A stretch of DNA of 8,775 nucleotides from Christensenellaceae bacterium. Lineage in GTDB: Bacteria; Bacillota; Clostridia; Christensenellales; CAAEEZ01. Made by a program: the position numbers and the translations under genes. The stretch covers positions 1 to 8,775 of the forward strand of contig JAHHUG010000060.1 in assembly GCA_020024085.1 (NCBI GenBank). The letters are read 5' to 3'. Below, piece by piece: positions 1-6,919 of this stretch. Each line of letters starts with the position of its first letter. Position 1 is the first letter of the stretch. Under the pieces are notes generated by a model, which was not told the DNA's origin, made no database searches, and was given only the letters and a program-made list of their open reading frames with translations.

Positions 1-40
1 ATATTAATTAGGTATATACTTTGGAATAAATAATTTTGGG

Positions 41-47
41 AAAAGGT
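41..47 (+). promoter_or_regulatory. Ribosome binding site that sets the permease start
   Basis: AAAAGGT lies 6 nt before the ATG at 54. An in-frame TTG at 36 is the only earlier start, because an in-frame TAA sits at 27-29. That TTG overlaps the approach to this purine-rich site and has no ribosome binding site of its own, so the ATG at 54 is the better start. Confidence 0.65.
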
Positions 48-53
48 ACAAAA

Positions 54-1346
54 ATGAGTGGAGTTCTTGCAATATTTATAGTGGTGGTTATTGGCTTTTT
101 TGCCAGTGTTTTTTTTGTACCACAAATCAAGGTTAAAAATTTTGTTATAGAAACATTTTGGATATTCCCAGTTATTGGAGTTATTGCATTACTTTCCTTT
201 TCGTATTTAACATTCGAGGAAATATGGCAAAATTTAACAGCAAATACAAGTGTTAATCCACTTAAGATATTAACATTGTTTTTTTCTATGACAATAATAT
301 CCATTTATCTTGATGAAGCTGGCTTTTTTAGATATCTTGCAAGTAGGACTGCTTCAAAATCGGGAGGCAGTCAAAAAAAGTTTTTTTATGTAATGTATCT
401 TGTGATATCAGTTTTAACAGTGTTTACCTCTAACGATATTATCATTTTAACTTTTACGCCATTTTTATGCTATTTTTGTAAGAATGCTAGGATATCTGCT
501 AAACCATATCTTATTATGGAGTTTGTTGCAGCAAATACTTGGAGTATGTTTTTGATTATTGGTAATCCTACAAATATTTATCTTGCCACAAGTTATGGAT
601 TAAATTTTTTAGAGTACTCTAAAGTTATGGCTTTACCTACTATTGTTGCTGGACTTAGTTCGCTATTTATTATGAGGTTGCTATTTAGCAAGCAACTTAA
701 AGATGCAATAGTAGTCAGCAATAATGAAGCAGTAATAGAGGACAAATTTGTGCTAGTTGCATCGTTAATTACCTTGATTGTATGTGTAATATCGCTAGTA
801 GTATCATCATTTTTTAAGGAAGTTGAGATGTGGTATATAGCTTTTTCACTTGCAAGTTTGTTGATAGTAGTTGTAATAATTTATAAATTTGCAAATAGGG
901 TTCAACCTAAAAAAATATTTTATACTTTCAGTCATCTTCCATGGCTTTTAATACCATTTGTGCTTGCTATGTTTATTATGGTACTAGCATTACAAAAATA
1001 CGGTATAACGGCTGGAATTGCATCTTCACTTAATACCAGTTACGATGTGTTTACTTATGGTCTTACATCATTTTTGCTTGCTAATGTGCTTAATAATATA
1101 CCTATGAGTGTGCTATTTTCGTCTATTGCTACAACCAAAAGTGCTGTGCTTGCAACAATTATTGCATCAAATATTGGAGCATTGCTTTCTCCTGTTGGTG
1201 CTCTTGCAGGAATTATGTGGTCTAATATCATTAAAAGTAATGGCGTTAAAATGAGTATGTTCCAGTTTGTAATATATGGAGCGATAGTTTCTATTCCTAC
1301 ATTAATACTAAGTTTGGGTACTTTGTATGGCATCTTGCTAATTTAA
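54..1346 (+). CDS. ArsB/NhaD/SLC13-type membrane permease, substrate unknown
   Basis: This 430-residue protein is almost entirely hydrophobic, with about eleven or twelve likely membrane segments, and belongs in the cytoplasmic membrane. It carries the marks of the ion transporter superfamily that includes ArsB, NhaD and SLC13 carriers. An N-terminal half has TSND (about 125-128) followed by FTPF, then a GNPTN loop at about 170-174. The C-terminal half has a matching LNNIP at about 346-350 and SNIG..SPVG at about 372-382. Such paired half-repeats form the substrate and ion site in this superfamily. Substrates in the family range from arsenite and Na+/H+ exchange to dicarboxylates, and nothing here decides between them: no arsR, arsA or arsC is nearby. 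The start at 54 is chosen for its ribosome binding site; a TTG at 36 would add six residues. No strong terminator follows; an AT-rich 154-nt gap leads to the rubrerythrin gene. Confidence 0.82.
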   Translation: MSGVLAIFIVVVIGFFASVFFVPQIKVKNFVIETFWIFPVIGVIALLSFSYLTFEEIWQNLTANTSVNPLKILTLFFSMTIISIYLDEAGFFRYLASRTASKSGGSQKKFFYVMYLVISVLTVFTSNDIIILTFTPFLCYFCKNARISAKPYLIMEFVAANTWSMFLIIGNPTNIYLATSYGLNFLEYSKVMALPTIVAGLSSLFIMRLLFSKQLKDAIVVSNNEAVIEDKFVLVASLITLIVCVISLVVSSFFKEVEMWYIAFSLASLLIVVVIIYKFANRVQPKKIFYTFSHLPWLLIPFVLAMFIMVLALQKYGITAGIASSLNTSYDVFTYGLTSFLLANVLNNIPMSVLFSSIATTKSAVLATIIASNIGALLSPVGALAGIMWSNIIKSNGVKMSMFQFVIYGAIVSIPTLILSLGTLYGILLI

Positions 1347-1390
1347 ATAGTATAAAGATAATAATTAATTAATAAATATTGACCATACTA

Positions 1391-1419
1391 TTGACAAAAT
1401 GCAATAAAATATGTAATTT
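1391..1419 (+). promoter_or_regulatory. Candidate sigma-A promoter for the rubrerythrin gene
   Basis: A perfect -35 TTGACA (1391-1396) is followed after 17 bp by TAATTT (1414-1419) as -10. It lies about 80 nt before the rubrerythrin start. The 7-mer TATTGAC occurs twice here (1377-1383 and 1389-1395), 12 bp apart, with the second copy overlapping the -35. The region is AT-rich, so the -10 is the weak part of the call. Confidence 0.55.
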
Positions 1420-1484
1420 AGAATTATCAATGTAAAAATGGTGAATATTTTGGCTAAAATATATCGTAGTTTTACAAATAAATT

Positions 1485-1492
1485 AAAAGGAG
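1485..1492 (+). promoter_or_regulatory. Ribosome binding site that sets the rubrerythrin start
   Basis: AAAAGGAG is a near-perfect Shine-Dalgarno sequence 8 nt before the ATG at 1501. The open frame could begin at an ATG at 1438, but that one has no such site. The protein from 1501 starts MAKFVCSICGY, exactly where rubredoxin-first rubrerythrins begin. Confidence 0.9.
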
Positions 1493-1500
1493 TTAGTAAT

Positions 1501-2049
1501 ATGGCAAAATTTGTATGTTCTATTTGTGGCTATGTTCACGAGGGCGATGTTGCACCAGAAAAGTGTCCTCAATGTAAAGCACCACAATCAAAATTCGCAA
1601 AACAAGATGAAAATAAATTAGGCTGGGCTGCAGAGCATGTTATCGGTGTAGCAAAGGGTGTTCCAGAGGATATTATGGCTGGACTAAAAATGAACTTCGA
1701 GGGCGAATGCACAGAGGTTGGTATGTATCTTGCAATGGCAAGAGCTGCTCATCGTGAGGGCTACCCAGAGATTGGTTTGTACTGGGAAAAAGCTGCTTGG
1801 GAAGAGGCTGAGCATGCTGCAAAATTCTGCGAGTTAATTGGTGATTTGGTTTCTGAATCAACCGAGGAGAACCTAAAAGTTAGAGTTCTTGCAGAAAATG
1901 GTGCTACTCAAGGCAAATTTGACCTTGCAAAGAGAGCAAAAGAAGAAGGTCTTGATGCTATTCACGATACCGTTCACGAAATGGCAAGAGATGAGGCAAG
2001 ACACGGCAAGGCTTTTGAAGGTCTATTAAACAGATATTTCAAAAAATAA
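1501..2049 (+). CDS. Reverse rubrerythrin (rubredoxin domain first), peroxide reductase
   Basis: This 182-residue cytoplasmic protein has a rubredoxin-like iron site at its N-terminus, with cysteine pairs C6/C9 and C22/C25, followed from about residue 40 by a four-helix ferritin-like diiron domain. The two ExxH iron-binding motifs are visible at E102-H105 (in EEAEH) and E165-H168 (in DEARH). Classical rubrerythrins carry the rubredoxin domain at the C-terminus, so this is the 'reverse' type studied in clostridia. There it acts as the last step of an NADH-dependent chain that reduces H2O2 and, with partners, oxygen to water, protecting anaerobes from oxidative stress. Its partners (NADH:rubredoxin oxidoreductase, flavodiiron protein) are not in this window. 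It appears to be a single-gene transcript, with its own candidate promoter upstream and an intrinsic terminator just downstream. Length fits the family, and no key ligand is missing. Confidence 0.93.
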   Translation: MAKFVCSICGYVHEGDVAPEKCPQCKAPQSKFAKQDENKLGWAAEHVIGVAKGVPEDIMAGLKMNFEGECTEVGMYLAMARAAHREGYPEIGLYWEKAAWEEAEHAAKFCELIGDLVSESTEENLKVRVLAENGATQGKFDLAKRAKEEGLDAIHDTVHEMARDEARHGKAFEGLLNRYFKK

Positions 2050-2057
2050 AAATTAAT

Positions 2058-2090
2058 AAAAAAGGAAGTAGATACTTCCTTTTTTTTTAT
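2058..2090 (+). terminator. Intrinsic terminator after the rubrerythrin gene
   Basis: Inverted repeat AAAGGAAGTA (2061-2070) / TACTTCCTTT (2073-2082), folding with a small loop around TAGATA, followed by a run of T to about 2089. It begins 9 nt after the stop codon. The A run before the stem means it could also work on the opposite strand. Confidence 0.9.
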
Positions 2091-2148
2091 TTAAATTACA
2101 AACTAAATAGGATTGTGATGTTTGTATAATATATATTTTAGGTTAGTA

Positions 2149-2178
2149 TTGACTTTATATAAAAATAAATGTTAGCAT
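2149..2178 (+). promoter_or_regulatory. Candidate promoter for the GPH transporter gene
   Basis: TTGACT (2149-2154) matches five of six -35 positions. After an 18-bp spacer, TAGCAT (2173-2178) matches four of six -10 positions. It lies downstream of the rubrerythrin terminator, so the transporter needs its own promoter in about this place. The -10 is weak. Confidence 0.4.
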
Positions 2179-2219
2179 AAATTATACAATAATAAAATTG
2201 TGTTTTTTAGGGAGAAATT

Positions 2220-3782
2220 ATGAACGAGAATGGGAAAGGCAATGAGAAGGCAGTTTTAGAGGATAAGCTATCAAATCGTAATTTGATAATGTATTCTTTG
2301 GGTACATTTGGCAGAGATTTTGTATATGGTTTGTTTGCTTTTCAATTACTAAATTATATCATTTTTACCAAGCAACTTACAGCAGGCGAGTTTGCATCAA
2401 TAACATTTATTATTATTGCTGCAAGATTATTTGATGCTTTTAACGACCCTATTATGGGAGGCATTGTAGAAAATACACACACTAAATGGGGCAAGTTCAA
2501 GCCTTGGCAATTAATAGGTGCAGTATTAACAGGCATTGTTATTATTACAGTATTTTCAAATGATTTACAAGGTGGAGCTTTTGTTGGATTGCTTGCATTT
2601 TTGTATTTTATGTTTAGCATAACATTCACAATGAACGATATTTCTTATTGGGGAATGTTGCCTTCTTTATCTACTAATGAACACGATAGAAGCAAACTTA
2701 CATCTTTATCAAATTTAGTTGCTAGTGCAGGTGGTGGATTAGTTGGTGTCCTTGTTCCAGCCTTAACAACAGGTGAGTGGGCAATTAACGGTAGTGCTAT
2801 TGATGGATATATGTATATTTCAATAGTAGCAGTATTTTTAATGATTGTGTTTCAAATGTTTACTATCTTTGGTGTTAAGGAAAAGCCTTTACCAAGCAAT
2901 TTTATTAAACAAAAGTCATTAACACTTAAGGATATGTTTAAGGTTATTGTAAAAAATGACCAACTAATGTGGATTGCTTTAATTACTATCTTGTTTAGTA
3001 TTGGTACTGGAGTTGTAGGTGGTGGACTAAGTATGACCTATATTTACTTTGAATTTGGTTATAATGGTTTACTTTTAACATTGTATAGCGTGCTTTTTGC
3101 TATTTGCAATGTTTTATTTACCATTTTATATCCTTGGTTGGCTAAAAAGTTCACTCGTACAAAATTGATGTACTCAACAGGTATTTCAATAATTGTTGGC
3201 TACATATTAATGATGATTATAGGATTAGCCGTTCCTACTGGAGCACCTCAATCAGCATTGTGGTACGGTAAATTTGTAGGTATGGCATTAGCAAATGGTA
3301 TTATTGGATATGGTCAAGGTTTTTATATGATAATGGTAATATGCATTGCAAATACCGTAGAGTACAATGAATATAAAACCGGCAATAGAGATGAGGGACT
3401 AATATTCTCTATTCGTCCGTTTGCAGCGAAATTGGCAAGTGCATTGCAACAAGGCTTGGTTACAATAGTTTTTCTTGCTGCAGGAGTATTAAATATCACT
3501 AATAAAATTTCCGACTTTGAAAATCAAGCAGCACAAGGCTTAATTACTGGCGATGCAAAACTAAATGAGATAAATAATATTATTGCAAATGTACCTGAAG
3601 AACCAAAAATTATACTACTAATTTGTATGTGTATGATTCCAGTAGTATTTATGATTTGTGCATTGTGGATTTATAAAAAGAAATATATACTAGATGATAA
3701 AAAATTTGCAGAAATTACACAAGAAATCCAAAAAAGAAAAGAGCTAAATCAAGAAGCTACATCAATAGATGATGTTCAATAA
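2220..3782 (+). CDS. GPH-family (MelB-like) sugar:cation symporter
   Basis: This 520-residue, twelve-segment membrane protein belongs to the glycoside-pentoside-hexuronide:cation symporter family of the major facilitator superfamily. It should carry a sugar or glycoside into the cell together with Na+ or H+. Segments match MelB closely: GRDF (about 31-34), FDAFNDPIMG (71-80), TKWGKFKPW (88-96) and MNDISYW (138-144). The acidic residues known in MelB are kept: D72 and D76 correspond to the cation-site pair of helix II, and D33 and D140 to the two sugar-contacting aspartates. This supports an active coupled transporter rather than a relict. A charged C-terminal tail after the last segment (about 488 onward) is cytosolic. 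AGGGAG (2209-2214) is the ribosome binding site, 5 nt before ATG. No glycosidase, sugar kinase or regulator adjoins it, so the sugar cannot be named. It is convergent with the thiamine operon. Confidence 0.92.
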   Translation: MNENGKGNEKAVLEDKLSNRNLIMYSLGTFGRDFVYGLFAFQLLNYIIFTKQLTAGEFASITFIIIAARLFDAFNDPIMGGIVENTHTKWGKFKPWQLIGAVLTGIVIITVFSNDLQGGAFVGLLAFLYFMFSITFTMNDISYWGMLPSLSTNEHDRSKLTSLSNLVASAGGGLVGVLVPALTTGEWAINGSAIDGYMYISIVAVFLMIVFQMFTIFGVKEKPLPSNFIKQKSLTLKDMFKVIVKNDQLMWIALITILFSIGTGVVGGGLSMTYIYFEFGYNGLLLTLYSVLFAICNVLFTILYPWLAKKFTRTKLMYSTGISIIVGYILMMIIGLAVPTGAPQSALWYGKFVGMALANGIIGYGQGFYMIMVICIANTVEYNEYKTGNRDEGLIFSIRPFAAKLASALQQGLVTIVFLAAGVLNITNKISDFENQAAQGLITGDAKLNEINNIIANVPEEPKIILLICMCMIPVVFMICALWIYKKKYILDDKKFAEITQEIQKRKELNQEATSIDDVQ

Positions 3783-3870
3783 AATTTGATTTGCTTGATG
3801 ACAATCAAAAATTGAAAGACTATGTGTAAGTATTATTTATGAAAAAAATATAGTCATATCTCAAATATAA

Positions 3871-3900
3871 AACCACCGACTTAGTCGGTGGTTATTTATT
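3871..3900. terminator. Probable bidirectional terminator between convergent genes
   Basis: A perfect 10-bp inverted repeat, AACCACCGAC (3871-3880) and GTCGGTGGTT (3884-3893), with a TTA loop is the only GC-rich element in this gap. It lies 88 nt after the transporter stop. Downstream on + it runs into TATTTATT. On - the stem is followed directly by TTTTATATTT. It can therefore stop read-through from both the transporter and the thi operon. The T tracts are imperfect, so efficiency is uncertain. Confidence 0.7.
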
Positions 3901-4083
3901 ATATAATATTAAACAAGTTATTTTCTACAATAATAAGATATTTAGATAACAACAAATATTTACAATATCTAAAAATATATTAATAGATATTTATTAGTTA
4001 ATACAAAATTGGTTATTATTGCAATAAATAGACTTTATGTATTAAAATATAACAATAAAGTGTGGATATTGTTATAATATTAA

Positions 4084-4110
4084 ATAAAAAGAAGAATTAA
4101 TTTCTCTTTT
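4084..4110 (-). terminator. Possible weak terminator just after thiC
   Basis: Read on -, AAAAGAGAAATT (4110-4099) can pair with AATTCTTCTTTT (4098-4087) around an AATT centre with two mismatches, followed by a T-rich stretch. It lies 8 nt beyond the thiC stop. The stem is AT-rich and imperfect, so the hairpin at 3871-3893 may be the real end of the transcript. Confidence 0.3.
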
Positions 4111-4117
4111 AATATTG

Positions 4118-5425
4118 CTATAATATGTCAATATGTTCTCCGTTAAGTGCTTTGTTCATACTACGAACAGCACAGAATTTGCCACACATACTACAACTAT
4201 CATCAAACTCTGGAGCTCTTTCTGCTCTAATTGCCTGTGCACTTTTTGGGTCAATAGCACAAGCCCATTGACCTTCCCAATCAAATTTATGCCTTGCATC
4301 ACTCATTTTGTCGTCAATGTCTCTTGCTCCACGAACACCCTTTGCAATATCGGCAGAATGTGCAGCAATTTTGCTTGCTATTATACCTTGCTTTACATCA
4401 TTTAGGTTAGGTAATGCAAGATGCTCGGCAGGAGTTACATAGCATAGGAAAGCAGCGCCATTCATAGCAGCAACAGCACCACCAATAGCAGCAGTAATAT
4501 GGTCATATCCTGGTGCAATATCGGTTACAAGTGGTCCTAAAACATAGAAAGGTGCACCCATACAAATGCTTTGTTGTACCTTCATATTTGCAGCAACTTG
4601 GTCTAGTGGAACATGTCCAGGGCCTTCTACAAGTACTTGAACATCTTTTTCCCATGCTCGTTTAGTTAATTCGCCTATTCTAACAAGTTCTTCTATTTGG
4701 CAAACATCGGTGGCATCAGCAAGACAACCTGGTCTGCAAGCATCACCAAGTGATATTGTTACATCATATTCTCTACAAATATCTAGTATTTCATCGTAAT
4801 ACTCATAGAATGGGTTTTCTTCGCCTGTCATACACATCCAAGCAAATACAAGAGAGCCACCACGAGATACAATGTTCATTTTCCTTTTATGCTTTTTTAT
4901 TTGGTCAATGGTTTTTCTAGTGATACCACAGTGTAAGGTAACAAAGTCTACACCATCTTGTGCATGCAACCTTATTACATCAATAAAGTCTTTAGCAGTT
5001 AGTGTATCAAGGTCTCTTTGGTAGTGAATAACACTATCATATACTGGGACAGTACCTATCATAGCAGGGCATTCTGCTGTTAGTTTTTGTCTAAAAGGCT
5101 GAGTATTGCCATGACTAGATAAATCCATAATTGATTCAGCACCCATATCTACTGCAGACAAAACTTTTTGCATTTCTATATCGTAATCTTTGCAATCACG
5201 AGAGACTCCAAGGTTTACATTGATTTTGGTTCTAAGCATAGAGCCAATACCTTCTGGGTTTAAACATTTATGTAATTTGTTAGCAGGAATAACTACCTTT
5301 CCGCTTGCAACAAGTGGCATTAATTCTTCCACTGTCATTTTTTCTTTTTCTGCTACTATTTTTAATTCGTTTGTTACAATGCCACGACGAGCAGCATTCA
5401 TTTGAGTTGTATAATTTTTTTCCAT
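4118..5425 (-). CDS. thiC: Phosphomethylpyrimidine synthase ThiC (short form)
   Basis: ThiC is the radical-SAM enzyme that rearranges aminoimidazole ribotide (AIR) into HMP phosphate, the pyrimidine half of thiamine. This copy is 435 residues, the short form typical of clostridia and archaea rather than the ~600-residue enterobacterial form. Visible blocks are GAESIMDLSSHGN (95-107), DFVTLHCGI (160-168), SRGGS (187-191), LGDACRPGCLADATD (226-240), VEGPGHVPLDQ (266-276), GPLVTDIAPGYDHI (297-310) and YVTPAEHL (329-336). H271 and H335 are the likely metal ligands, with the 64-residue spacing of known ThiC. The C-terminal iron-sulfur motif is C411, C414, C418, i.e. CX2CX3C, one residue shorter than the usual CX2CX4C. 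AGGGGG (5431-5436) is the ribosome binding site, 12 nt downstream of which spacing thiD has already ended. It is the last gene of the TPP-riboswitch operon. Confidence 0.97.
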   Translation of the reverse strand: MEKNYTTQMNAARRGIVTNELKIVAEKEKMTVEELMPLVASGKVVIPANKLHKCLNPEGIGSMLRTKINVNLGVSRDCKDYDIEMQKVLSAVDMGAESIMDLSSHGNTQPFRQKLTAECPAMIGTVPVYDSVIHYQRDLDTLTAKDFIDVIRLHAQDGVDFVTLHCGITRKTIDQIKKHKRKMNIVSRGGSLVFAWMCMTGEENPFYEYYDEILDICREYDVTISLGDACRPGCLADATDVCQIEELVRIGELTKRAWEKDVQVLVEGPGHVPLDQVAANMKVQQSICMGAPFYVLGPLVTDIAPGYDHITAAIGGAVAAMNGAAFLCYVTPAEHLALPNLNDVKQGIIASKIAAHSADIAKGVRGARDIDDKMSDARHKFDWEGQWACAIDPKSAQAIRAERAPEFDDSCSMCGKFCAVRSMNKALNGEHIDIL

Positions 5426-5437
5426 AATATCCCCCTA

Positions 5438-6226
5438 TTAATTATTATTCAATAAATATCCATGATTAAGTGGACCAGAGCCTTTGCCTAAGTCAAGGTT
5501 ACTTTTCAAAGCACCCGATATATACTTTTTGGCATTAGCTATTGCTGTTTCCAAATTTAGACCTTTGGCTAAATTTGATGCGATTGCACTAGATAATGTG
5601 CAACCTGTGCCATGAGTATTTGGGTTATTGATTCTTTCGCCATTAAACCAAGTAAATTTGCCATTGTTGTATAGCAAATCATCTGCATCAGCGATACTAT
5701 GACCACCTTTACAAAGTACTGCACAAGAATATTTGTCGCCGATAATTTTAGCAGCAGTTAACATATCTTGTTTGTTTTTAATGGCAATACCAGAAAGAAT
5801 CTCCGATTCAGGTATGTTTGGAGTGATAACCTCTGCAAGAGGGATTAAAACTTTTGTCATTTTGTCAATAGCTGTTTCTTTAGAAAGAGCAGAACCACTT
5901 GTTGCGACCATAACTGGGTCTATAACTATATGTTCTGCTCTGTACTCTATAAGTTTATTAGCTATAACCTCTACAAGTGCAGGCGATGAAACCATTCCTA
6001 TTTTTACTGCATCGGGACGAATGTCCTCAAATACTGCATCAATTTGTTGCCCAAGAAATTCTGGAGTTACTTCCAATATTCCTTTAACGCCGGTCGTATT
6101 TTGTGCTGTGAGAGCAGTAATTGCTGTCATAGCATAAACACCATTCATAATCATGGTTTTCATGTCTGCTTGAATGCCGGCGCCTCCGCAAGAATCACTT
6201 CCTGCGATTGATAATGCTGTTTTCAT
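5438..6226 (-). CDS. thiD: HMP / HMP-phosphate kinase ThiD
   Basis: ThiD is a cytoplasmic ribokinase-family enzyme that phosphorylates hydroxymethylpyrimidine and then its monophosphate, giving the HMP-PP that ThiE uses. The 262-residue length is normal. The N-terminal glycine-rich substrate motif GSDSCGGAGIQAD is at 9-21, and the C-terminal anion-hole motif HGTGC at 205-209 has the conserved cysteine C209. DPVMVATSG, about 100 residues before the catalytic motif, is also typical. There is no fused ThiE or TenA domain. AAGGAG six nt before the ATG sets the start. It follows the HAD gene after a 69-nt gap, the only loose junction in the operon, and ends 12 nt before thiC. Together with ThiC it provides the full pyrimidine branch. 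Confidence 0.96.
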   Translation of the reverse strand: MKTALSIAGSDSCGGAGIQADMKTMIMNGVYAMTAITALTAQNTTGVKGILEVTPEFLGQQIDAVFEDIRPDAVKIGMVSSPALVEVIANKLIEYRAEHIVIDPVMVATSGSALSKETAIDKMTKVLIPLAEVITPNIPESEILSGIAIKNKQDMLTAAKIIGDKYSCAVLCKGGHSIADADDLLYNNGKFTWFNGERINNPNTHGTGCTLSSAIASNLAKGLNLETAIANAKKYISGALKSNLDLGKGSGPLNHGYLLNNN

Positions 6227-6295
6227 TTTTTCTCCTTAAACTTCATTATTTTTGTATAGCGATGCAAGTGGTGCCCCCAATATACCGCTAGTATT

Positions 6296-6919
6296 TTAAT
6301 AAAAATTAATTGTTTCGTTGGCAAGCTGTGCTACTTTGTCAAAGTCTTCGCACTTATCCAATACTCCTACCACATAAAATCCTGCTTGTTTTGCAGTATT
6401 TATGGCAAATAGGGCATCTTCATATACGATAGTATCTTTAATAGAACTGCCTAGTCTTCGTATTGCTTCAAAATATACATCGGGTTTATTTTTGCCCACT
6501 CCAACTTCTTCGCTAGATAATATAAACTCAAAGTAAGACTTGATTTTTAATCTATCTAAACAACTATTCATTAGAGCAGTAGAGGTAGAAGATGCTACGC
6601 ACATAACTACTCCTTGAGATTTTAATTTGTCTAAATATTCCTTTACTTTTGGTTTTAATTCAATGTCGTTTTTGTAATGGTTATCCATTAAAGTTGACAT
6701 ATCTTTAATTAGCGATTCGGGTGTTCCTGATAAATTAAAATAATTTATAAAGTACCTAGAAGATTCTTCAAGTGTCATAGGCTTGATTGCTTCTATTACC
6801 TCATTAGGAATGGCTTTTACACCTCTTATAGTTAGATATTCTTCTGCTAAATTCTCCCAAACAGGCATAGAGTCTATTAGAGTTCCGTCCATATCAAAAA
6901 TTGCATATTTTTTATTCAT
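6296..6919 (-). CDS. HAD-family phosphatase within the thiamine operon
   Basis: This 207-residue cytoplasmic protein is a haloacid dehalogenase-superfamily hydrolase of the beta-phosphoglucomutase/phosphatase type, with a helical cap domain at about 15-85. All four motifs are intact: D9 and D11 in FDMDGTLIDS (nucleophile and acid/base), S110/S111 after CVA, K143 in GKNKPD, and E167-D168 in VYEDALFAI. It is therefore probably an active phosphatase or phosphomutase on a small molecule. The start overlaps the thiE stop by 8 nt, so the two are probably translationally coupled; the local ribosome binding site is weak. Position between thiE and thiD suggests a thiamine-pathway substrate. Thiamine monophosphate, HMP-P and hydroxyethylthiazole phosphate are candidates, and a HAD enzyme does dephosphorylate thiamine monophosphate in plants. 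This assignment is inference from context; the sequence itself shows only the superfamily. Confidence 0.9.
   Translation of the reverse strand: MNKKYAIFDMDGTLIDSMPVWENLAEEYLTIRGVKAIPNEVIEAIKPMTLEESSRYFINYFNLSGTPESLIKDMSTLMDNHYKNDIELKPKVKEYLDKLKSQGVVMCVASSTSTALMNSCLDRLKIKSYFEFILSSEEVGVGKNKPDVYFEAIRRLGSSIKDTIVYEDALFAINTAKQAGFYVVGVLDKCEDFDKVAQLANETINFY

Larger units (their letters stand above)
3783..4117. other. Convergent intergenic region with no gene
   Basis: These 335 bases separate the end of the transporter gene from the end of thiC. I see no convincing reading frame. The region is very AT-rich apart from one strong hairpin at 3871-3893. It contains weak AT-only inverted repeats (for example AGATATT at 3936-3942 with AATATCT at 3964-3970) and an imperfect AT-rich hairpin close to the thiC end at 4087-4110. 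Confidence 0.75.

Noticed and set aside
36..53. TTG start for the permease, adding six residues
   Set aside because: It has no ribosome binding site of its own, and AAAAGGT is well placed for the ATG at 54.
1438..1500. N-terminal extension of the rubrerythrin from the ATG at 1438
   Set aside because: No ribosome binding site is there. The strong AAAAGGAG sits before ATG 1501, and the extension is unlike the family.
3936..3991. Repeated AGATATT/AATATCT inverted repeats in the convergent gap
   Set aside because: Short and made almost only of A and T; such matches are expected by chance in this composition, and there is no regular spacing.
4049..4078. Promoter-like ATAACA-18-TATAAT on the + strand
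   Set aside because: No gene or RNA follows on the + strand, and TATAAT arises easily in this AT-rich gap.
6912..6919. Overlaps of thiE/HAD (8 nt) and thiM/thiE (14 nt) as possible frameshift errors
   Set aside because: Each protein is complete with normal termini; these are ordinary stop/start overlaps of a tightly packed operon.
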